Positions 57,131-64,000 of a stretch of 64,000 bases of DNA are shown here, in pieces. Where the stretch lies: assembly GCA_018697195.1 (NCBI GenBank), contig JAGMWU010000028.1:1120521-1184520 (forward strand), given 5' to 3'. The notes beneath the pieces are model-generated. The model saw nothing but the letters and a program-made list of their open reading frames with translations. It made no database searches and was not told where the DNA came from. A program made the translations under genes and the position numbers. Source of the stretch: Certhia americana (Eukaryota; Chordata; Aves; Passeriformes; Certhiidae). The first letter of the stretch is position 1; the number at the start of each line of letters is the position of its first letter.

Positions 57131-58500
57131 AGAGCAGGATCCCTCTGCCAGCAGCAGGGCTCTGCTCTGGGTGGCACCAGGCAGAATCATGGGCCTGCTC
57201 TTGCATAAGGTCCCAGCCCTTGGGCATAAACAGCTCTGTTTCTAAGGGCTACAAACAGATCCAGCAGGTAAAATTCCATATTCCCCTCGCAGGATTAAAC
57301 AGCAATGCCTGCTCGTGGGATGGGCTTACCCGTGGTGAGTGATTCAGCCCAGAGCATCTGGCAGCTCCAGAAAGGCACAGAAATGGGGAGCTCATTCCCA
57401 GAGGAACGACCCTGCTGCTCTGTTGTTTTAATTTACTCTCTTTTGTTTCCATTTCATACCAGCTTCTGTTTGGGAGCATCTCCACGTCCCAGATTGATAA
57501 GGGATCTTTGGAAGTGGATTTCTCCTTGGAAATCTGAACAAAACTCAGCTTTCATGACACCAGCACACAATGGTTCTGACTAAACACAAGGATTAGAAGA
57601 GAAACCTTTTGTTTCCCAAACAATCTGGTCTTAAGAAATGTTTAGGTTCTGTTTCAGGGCAAAAATGCTTTGAGAGAGTCCTTAATGCGCTCCCCTTGTC
57701 ACAGGCAGGGCCACCTTCCACTATCCCAGGTTACTCCACGGAAGATCCTGTGCTGATAAAATAATTGCATTTTATAGGTGGGACAGATCTGACCTGGCTC
57801 ATTCTTTGTCTCAGAACAATTCTGTTTTCAACCCCACTCTTTAGATTTCCCTGACTGCCACAGAAATCTGTACCACACAGCACTTTCTGATCACACACAG
57901 GTTTATTAGGGACATCCACCACCTCTGTTCCCCAGGGTGAGAAGCATCAGCTGGGCTTGAGAGGTGCCAGGACAGCTCGGAAAGGATGAGTTGGAGCTGT
58001 CCCAGCCTTGCCCCTGCCCCATTCTGGGCAGCACTTCTGGGCTGACACCAGCACAGCCTCTGGCCTCCTTCGCTGTCGCTTCCTGCAGTTCCAGCCTCTG
58101 CCAGGTGCTGGATCCAGGTGGTCAGGGCTGGGTGGGAGAGCAGAGGAGGCAGTGGGATGTCTCCAACCCCCCCCAGCAGGCAGTGATGGTTTTGGGAGGC
58201 ACTTTCATGCAGCAGGTGAGCACTCAAGCCTCAGAGGCTGTGATAAAATTAATAAAAAACTCCCCAAAAAACCCAAAAAGGAGCAGCAAAGTCCAGGAGT
58301 TCTTCCCAGAGACGCTTTATCCACAGGCAGCCCCTTTGAAAATAAGCCAAACCCCTAATTCCAAGGCTTCCCTGTTTTGATGAATCCCCAAATGCATTAA
58401 AGCCCTTGCAGGAGAACACACCCCGTCCATGCTGAGCGATGCTGTGTATAAATAGCTCCTATACATCCGCTATATACAAAATCTGTACACGCCGCGTTCC

Positions 58501-58506
58501 TTTATT
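58501..58506 (-). terminator. C1orf116: Polyadenylation signal AATAAA (C1orf116, candidate)
   Basis: TTTATT on the plus strand gives AATAAA on the gene strand 115 bases past the stop. Another hexamer near 57902 would give a longer 3'UTR; the mammalian gene has a long one, so this choice is uncertain. Confidence 0.4.
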
Positions 58507-58619
58507 TGGTGACGCTGCCGACGCCTCTCCGAGGCGCTGGAGATGGCAGCAGATGCTCGTACCCGAGGCCAGGCCGTGCAGGCCGCTGGATTTGGGGTGA
58601 AAAGCCATTTTTCCACCAG

Positions 58620-61600
58620 CTATTCCTTCAGCAGCCCCAACTTCTTGAGCGCCTCGCGCCGGTTCTGGTCGGCCGCGCCCTTCGGGGAGATCTTCACGCT
58701 CACGGCGGAGCGCGGCGGCCTGGGCAAGCTGGGCAGAGGGTGGGATCTCCTCTTGCTGCTCTTGTCCTGCTCCTCCTGCTCCTTCAGGCCGCCAAAGTCC
58801 TTCCCTGCCACGAGGGATGCGGGCCGGGGGCGGCTGCTGCGCAGGAAGCTGGGGGCCAGGCGCTCGATGAAGGACATCTTGCCCAGGGAGCTGCTGCTGC
58901 TCTTGGCGTTCTGCTCCTTGCTGCTGCTGCTGATGGAGCTGCCCAGCCCCACCCCAGAACGCTCCAGGGTGTTGGATTTGAAGGTTATCTGCCGGATCCC
59001 CGGCACGGAACCCTCGCTGGGCTGTCCAGGGATGGGGAGTGGTGTCTCCCTAGGGTGGGGATGGAGGTGGGCGCTGGGCTCCCTCCTGTCCTGGGACAGT
59101 CCCAGCTTCTCCAGGGCCTCCCGTCGGGCTTTCTCCTTCTCCTTGGGGTCGAGGTGGGCTGGATTCCCCTTCTCAGCAGCGCTGTCACCGGCAGGGCTGG
59201 GGTGAGAGGCGGCTGAGGGTGGAGGTGCTGCTTTCACCTTCTGGTTGTGCTCCGTGGCCAGCGGCACGGGGCTGTTCCTGCTGGTTTTCAGGATGATGTT
59301 TGGGGGTAATTTCCGTGGTTTGGGGGCAGTTGGAGGCCCACGCTTGGCATCGGGGTCCTGAGGGGCCTCTTCCAGCGTGGATTTCTCCGGGTGGCCCCAC
59401 AAAGTCCAACCCTTGGTCTCTGTGGCCGCCTCTCCCTTGGCACCTGAGCGATGGCTGCGTGACCACTCCAGCTCATCCTGGAAGGGGTTTGGAGGTTGGA
59501 TAATCACGGATTTGGTGTGGCTTCCTGTGCTGGCTTGGTCCAGCCTGCCCTCCCGGGGTCCCTCCTGTGCAGGTTTTGCTGCTGGTACCATGTGGATGCT
59601 TCCTTTGCTGCCAGGAGCTCCACTGGCTGCAGGGATGTTCCTGGGAAGGCTGCAATGTCCTGGGCTTGCAGCAGCTGCTGGAGCCGAGCTGGGGGAGGCA
59701 GAGATGATTTTCCCACTCCTCTGCTCAGCCCCACGCTGCTGATCCCTGCTTGGAGGGGGAGTCCTGTTCCCCAAATCTGAGAAGAGAGGGAGCTGGAGTC
59801 ACACACTGCACATGGACAGCAGATTTCAGATTTCAAACACAAAAATCAGATTTCAGAACAGCCCCCACCCCTTGTGGGCCAGCACAGCACTCAGGGCTCC
59901 CCTGACTCTGATCCATCACTGCTGGAGAAATCAGATCCTTTGGGCCTGACAAGGCCTCGTTAATCTGTGTGATTAATGACACTAAGCAGGGCCCCTGCAA
60001 TATATCGATATATTGTGGAATTTTGAAGCCTTTGAGATGTGGTCAATCAGAAAATTGTGTAAAATATTCCTGTCTAGACAGGACATGCATTGTACGTATC
60101 AGTACTTGAGAATAAGGGCAAAATAGTGAAACTATTTTGGGAAAGGCATCAACAGATTTTTATATTGCTTTTATCTTATCATAAAATCTTATCTGCAGAA
60201 GGGTTTCCAGCTCACCCCGGGGCACGGGGCCTTTCCTGGGCTTGGAGGGTTCCCCGGAGTCGGTGTCATCTGTGGACACCCCACTGTCTCCCTCTGCATC
60301 CAGGGAGCCAATGGTTTCCTCCAGGAACATCAAACATTCTTTCTCTTCCACAGATAAATAGTCATAGCTGTTGTCACTCTGGAAAAAAAGAAGAGAAAGC
60401 AGAGCAGGTTAAAAAGAGAGTTTACTTCATACTACATTATATATATATATATATATATAAATATATATAAAAGAAAGAGAGGTTTACTTTATAGAGAGGT
60501 TTCCTTTATACTATATCTATATATAAGTTTATATATACATCTTTTTATATATAGTAATGTTATATATATTTAATATATTATATATTATTTTAATATTTTG
60601 TAGATTTATATTTAATGTCCAGGTAGTTTAGAGAGCCTGTGACAGCTGCTTGGCTGCTCAATAATGAGTATTTACAGCTCTTGAATATTGGACAACCTCC
60701 TCTAAAATAAAAAATATATAAATATTTAAAGCCTTTTATATATTGCCCTACTCTGTAGGTCAGAAGGTGGATTATTCTGAACTTGGGAATTTGGCCTCTA
60801 ATTTTTAGTTCTTTGAATTGGAACGTGAGCAGATGGGTAACAAATCTGTAGGTACAGACACCTGTACTGCTCAGCAGTGCTGAATTTTAGAAAACACCGT
60901 AAACACTGAAGGTTTCTGTGCAGGTGATGAACTCTCCTTGTTCTCCCGTTCACACCTGAGCAAGAACTGTTTAATTTTTGTTGCGTTTTGAGCAGCCAGG
61001 AGACGTGTTATTGTAATATCAGACAGCCAGGTGATTCCTGCAGTCTGCCCTGAACAAAAGGAAGCACAGGGCAGGATGGAATGTGCACCAGCTCAACCAG
61101 CACGGGGCAGGAATTATCCCAGGTGGAGTTGTTTTGCAGAGACACCTTATCCAAAGCTTTTTACCGTGCAATATCACAACCAGTTCTTCCATCCCCATTA
61201 AACTCAGAGGGTTTGGTTCTGGTTTGCAATACAGCAAAAATGGAAAAGCTGCCAGGGCTGAGCGCTGCTCTCACACGTATCAATTATGCTCCAAGTCAGG
61301 CAGGATGTAATTAGCCCATCAATCTCGGGATCGGCGTTGGGAGACAAACAAGCTTTAATGGGCAGATAGTGAAAAATTACACATGGACACCCACGGCCCA
61401 AACTCAGCCCTGCCTTAACTGGGGAATTCATCTGGTGCCAGGCAGGAGGAGCTCAGCTCACTGTCTGCTCCGGGTGAAGTGGCTGTGCTTGGAGCCAGCG
61501 TGGCCCAGTTACCCAACTGGTGTGATCCCTGCATCCCTGCTGTGATCCCTGCTGTGATCCCTGGAGTGATCCCTGCATTCCTGGTGTGATCTCTGGAGTG

Positions 61601-62511
61601 ATCCCTGCTCCCCTGGTGTGATCCTTGCACCCCTTCTGTGATCCCTGTGCTCCTGGGGTGATCCCTGCATCCCTGCTGTGATCCCTGCACCCCTGGTGTG
61701 ATCCCTGGTGTGATCCCTGCTCCCCTGGTGTGATCCTTGCACCCCTTCTGTGATCCCTGTGCTCCTGGGGTGATCCCTGCATCCCTGCTGTGATCCCTGT
61801 GCCCCTGGAGTGATCCCTGCTCTCCTGGTGTGATCTCTGTGCTCCTGGAGTGATCCCTACATCCCTGGTGTGATTCCTGTGCCCCTGGTGTGATCCCTGT
61901 GCCCCTGGTGTGATCCCTGGAGTGATCTCTGCACTCCTGGAGTGATCCCTGCATTCCTGATGTGATCCCTGTGCCCTTGGTGTGATCTCTGGAATGATCC
62001 CTGTGCCCCTGGTGTGATCTCTGTGCTCCTGGTGTGATCCCTGTGCTCCTGGTGTGATCTCTGGAGTGATTCCTGCTCTCCTGGTGTGATTCCTGTGCCC
62101 CTGGTATGATCCCTGCACTCCTGGTGTGATCCCTGGTGTGATCCCTGTGCCTTTGGTGTGATCCCTGCCCCCCTGGAGCACAGGAGCTGCTGTCAGGGAG
62201 GCTGTGCTGGCCCAGAGCAGCCCCAGCAGCATCCCAGGCTCCCAAAAGCCTGGCGGGACAGGAGGCTGGGAGTGCTCTGGGGCAGGAATTCACCTGGTGC
62301 TGGTGCTGGTGCTGTCTCAGGGCCTCCAAAGCAGCATCAGAGAGCGGGTTTGAGCTGAGATCTGCCCCAAATCCTTCCCCAGCTCAGAGGGGTGGCTCAG
62401 GCTGGGCACCCCAGGGTTACTCACCCGCTGTGAGTGGTTGGAGGCCGTGCTGACCATGCTGTCACAGCTGCCAGAGTTGCAGCCAGCCATCCCCAGCTCC
62501 TTCCTAGGCAT
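58620..62511 (-). CDS. C1orf116: Specifically androgen-regulated gene protein homologue (three coding exons, 468 aa)
   Basis: The orthologue of human C1orf116 (SARG), a cytoplasmic protein of unknown biochemical function that is androgen-responsive in mammalian tissue. Exons are 62511-62425, 60378-60216 and 59776-58620 (phases 0 and 1), totalling 1407 nt. The start is ATG at 62511 (MPRKELG), matching the mammalian start. Exon 2 encodes SDNSYDYLSVEEKECLMFLE, followed by ETIGSLDAEGDSGVSTDD, the most conserved block. Exon 3 has PKPRKLPPNIILK, REALEKLGLSQD, FKSNTLERSGVGL, RPRPASL and a C-terminal VSVKISPKG...RREALKKLGLLKE. The protein is low-complexity and Pro/Ser-rich between blocks, and shorter than the human protein (about 600 aa), mostly in the variable middle. 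Its place after the PIGR cluster and its strand match mammals. Confidence 0.94.
60437..60620 (+). repeat. AT-rich (TA)n tract in a C1orf116 intron
   Basis: Runs of TATATA alternate with short unique sequence in the intron between exons 1 and 2. Confidence 0.85.
61515..62172 (+). repeat. About 20-bp minisatellite in C1orf116 intron 1
   Basis: About 35 units of GTGATCCCTGTGCCCCTGGT and variants (GTGATCCCTGCATCCCTGGT, GTGATCTCTGGA). The minus-strand frame stays open for about 300 codons (a repeat of GSHQGHRDH type), but lies in an intron of a conserved gene and is an artefact. Confidence 0.93.
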
Positions 62512-64000
62512 GGCACGGGCTGCCCTGGAGGCTGGCACAGGGGGAATGTCCCAGCTGGAGCAGGAGAAAGGAGAAGCATTAAGTTGTGAGGTTCCTCTGG
62601 GGGTGACTGGAGCATGTGGGAGGGAGGGCAGGCAGGCTCTGAAACTGCTGGGTGGAGGAATTGTGCTCCACCTTAGGCTGCTGGCTCCAGGAGAAAGCAC
62701 AGCTGGGCTTTTAAAAATCATCCTTCCTTAAAATAGTTGGAAACGGGGTCATCTCTGCCCTGCCAGCTGGTGTTGGTGCCTCTCTGAGCACCTCAGAGGG
62801 GTGGATAAGGCACAAGAAAATGCTGTAAGGCCAGCTCAGCCTCAGGGAGGCTCAGAAATCCCAGCCCGGACTCATGGGACCTCTTTCCTCTGCCACACCC
62901 TGTGCCAGCCCTGCAGCTTGAACTTGTGAATGTGCTGGCAGCAAAATGCTGCTGGTTACTCACATCCTCGCTCTGTCAGGAGCTTCCTCCTGGCAAGGAG
63001 CTGCTCTCTGCCACCCTTCCTCGGGGGCCCTGGGGAGGTGTCCCCAGGGAGGTGTCCCCAGGGAGGTGTCCCCAGGCCTTTGGGGCACGCCTGGGTGTGT
63101 TTGGGCACACGGCTGGCACAGTTTGTGGGGAGCTGGGCAGTGCCCAGAGGGGTTCAGGCAGCACCCCAATGTCCCCTCTGCTCACAGCAGTGTCCCCCTG
63201 ATGCAGCCCATCACCAGTGGGACCCCAGTGTGGCAGCAAACCCCCCTGGATTTGGGTTTGCAAGGCTGGGACAGGGGCAGGGTGGCAGAGTGGACAGCTA
63301 GCCCTGCCCAGAGCTCTGCTGAGCACCCACAGAAGGTGTCCTTACTGATGGCTGCAAAGCACCCGGCTCCCAAAATTCCCTGGCACCACCAATCAGCCTC
63401 CTGCACATGCACCACCCCATTCCTGGGGAGGGAACGGGGCTGTGGGGGCGAGAGGGAGCAGCAAAACAAACATCAACACCCCCTGCAAGACACAGGGAGC
63501 CACGCGAGAGGATTTGCTCCTCAGGAGACAGAGGAGCCCTTTGTGCTGTAACCTGCAGGCAGGAACACACTGCTGCTTTTTCTTTTTTGTTTTTTTTTCT
63601 TTTTTTTTTTTCTGGTAGCAGGATCAGGGAATTTGATCCAGCGATAAGTGAGCAGAACTGGCTGCTTGTTCAGAGCGTTAGACCCTGAAAGAATTCCTTT
63701 GTAATTGGAATACGCCGCAAAAATCAGATTTCAACACCCACGCCCTGACAGATCTAATCCTTCCACGCAGGAGGAGTTTAATATTTCAGTCTCAGCTTTG
63801 CATTATTTACTGCTTAAGTGACGTTGCAGTAAGTGGTGGCTTTGGAACAGCAGTTCCCTGGATTCTTTGAATTCAGATCTCTTCATAGCCAGGGATTTGT
63901 GCTGTGGGGAAGCAGAGCTGAGCTTGGGGGACTTTCAGCCTCTGCAGGGTTTTGCTGCGCACTGGAACATCTACAATGTGAAATTTAGATTTCTATCATT
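62512..64000. other. C1orf116 5' region and right end of window
   Basis: It should contain the 5'UTR exon(s) of C1orf116; I cannot place them with confidence. A 15-bp triple repeat (GGGAGGTGTCCCCA) lies at about 63030-63075 and a T-rich run at about 63580-63612. No exon of the next mammalian gene (YOD1) is seen. Confidence 0.4.

Larger units (their letters stand above)
52463..58500. other. Intergenic between the receptor gene and C1orf116
   Basis: No gene is recognised. It contains the 161-bp direct repeat pair (53471 and 55226), CR1 remnants and a purine-rich imperfect repeat at 56975-57130. The rest shows no coding pattern. Confidence 0.45.

Overview
The window is vertebrate nuclear DNA and almost certainly avian. 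It has small intron-rich genes, many 3'-truncated CR1-type LINE tails, and an exceptional density of GC-rich minisatellites, as expected of a bird microchromosome. The IL-10 and four-Ig-domain polymeric Ig receptor products look like bird orthologues. Differences from the chicken proteins as I remember them suggest a non-galliform bird, probably a songbird; this is inference. Gene order and orientation match the mammalian 1q32 block MAPKAPK2(+) / IL10(-) / IL19(+) / PIGR(-) / FCAMR position(-) / C1orf116(-).

Layout: 1-2.1 kb holds an antisense solo LTR in an intron, then the last coding exon and 3'UTR of MAPKAPK2. About 2.1-8.1 kb is intergenic with minisatellites and CR1 tails. IL10 occupies 12.67-8.1 kb on the minus strand with five coding exons (179 aa). 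About 12.7-27.7 kb is a gene-poor interval packed with repeats, including a solo LTR with a 5-bp target duplication and several VNTRs. IL19 (175 aa, five coding exons) lies at 27.7-29.2 kb, plus strand. A CpG-rich minisatellite fills much of 30.8-31.6 kb, where mammals have IL20, IL24 and FCMR; I see no exons of these. PIGR (641 aa, four V-type Ig domains) runs 39.3-32.4 kb, minus strand. About 39.4-46.1 kb is non-coding with an 11-bp minisatellite. A second pIgR-family gene runs 51.6-46.4 kb, minus strand, at the FCAMR position: signal peptide, three V-type Ig domains, a threonine-rich stalk encoded by a 27-bp VNTR, a transmembrane helix and a short tail. About 52-58.5 kb is intergenic and C1orf116 (SARG; 468 aa) occupies 62.5-58.6 kb, minus strand.

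Functionally this is a mucosal-immunity cluster: two IL-10-family cytokines beside the epithelial receptor that exports polymeric antibody and a paralogous receptor. All splice sites given were read from the sequence, and exon phases close exactly through each full gene. The most interesting item is the three-domain pIgR paralogue with its polymorphism-prone stalk. All three assembly gaps (10 Ns each) fall inside tandem repeats. Most long ORFs outside these genes are tandem-repeat artefacts. I found no tRNA, rRNA or CRISPR features.
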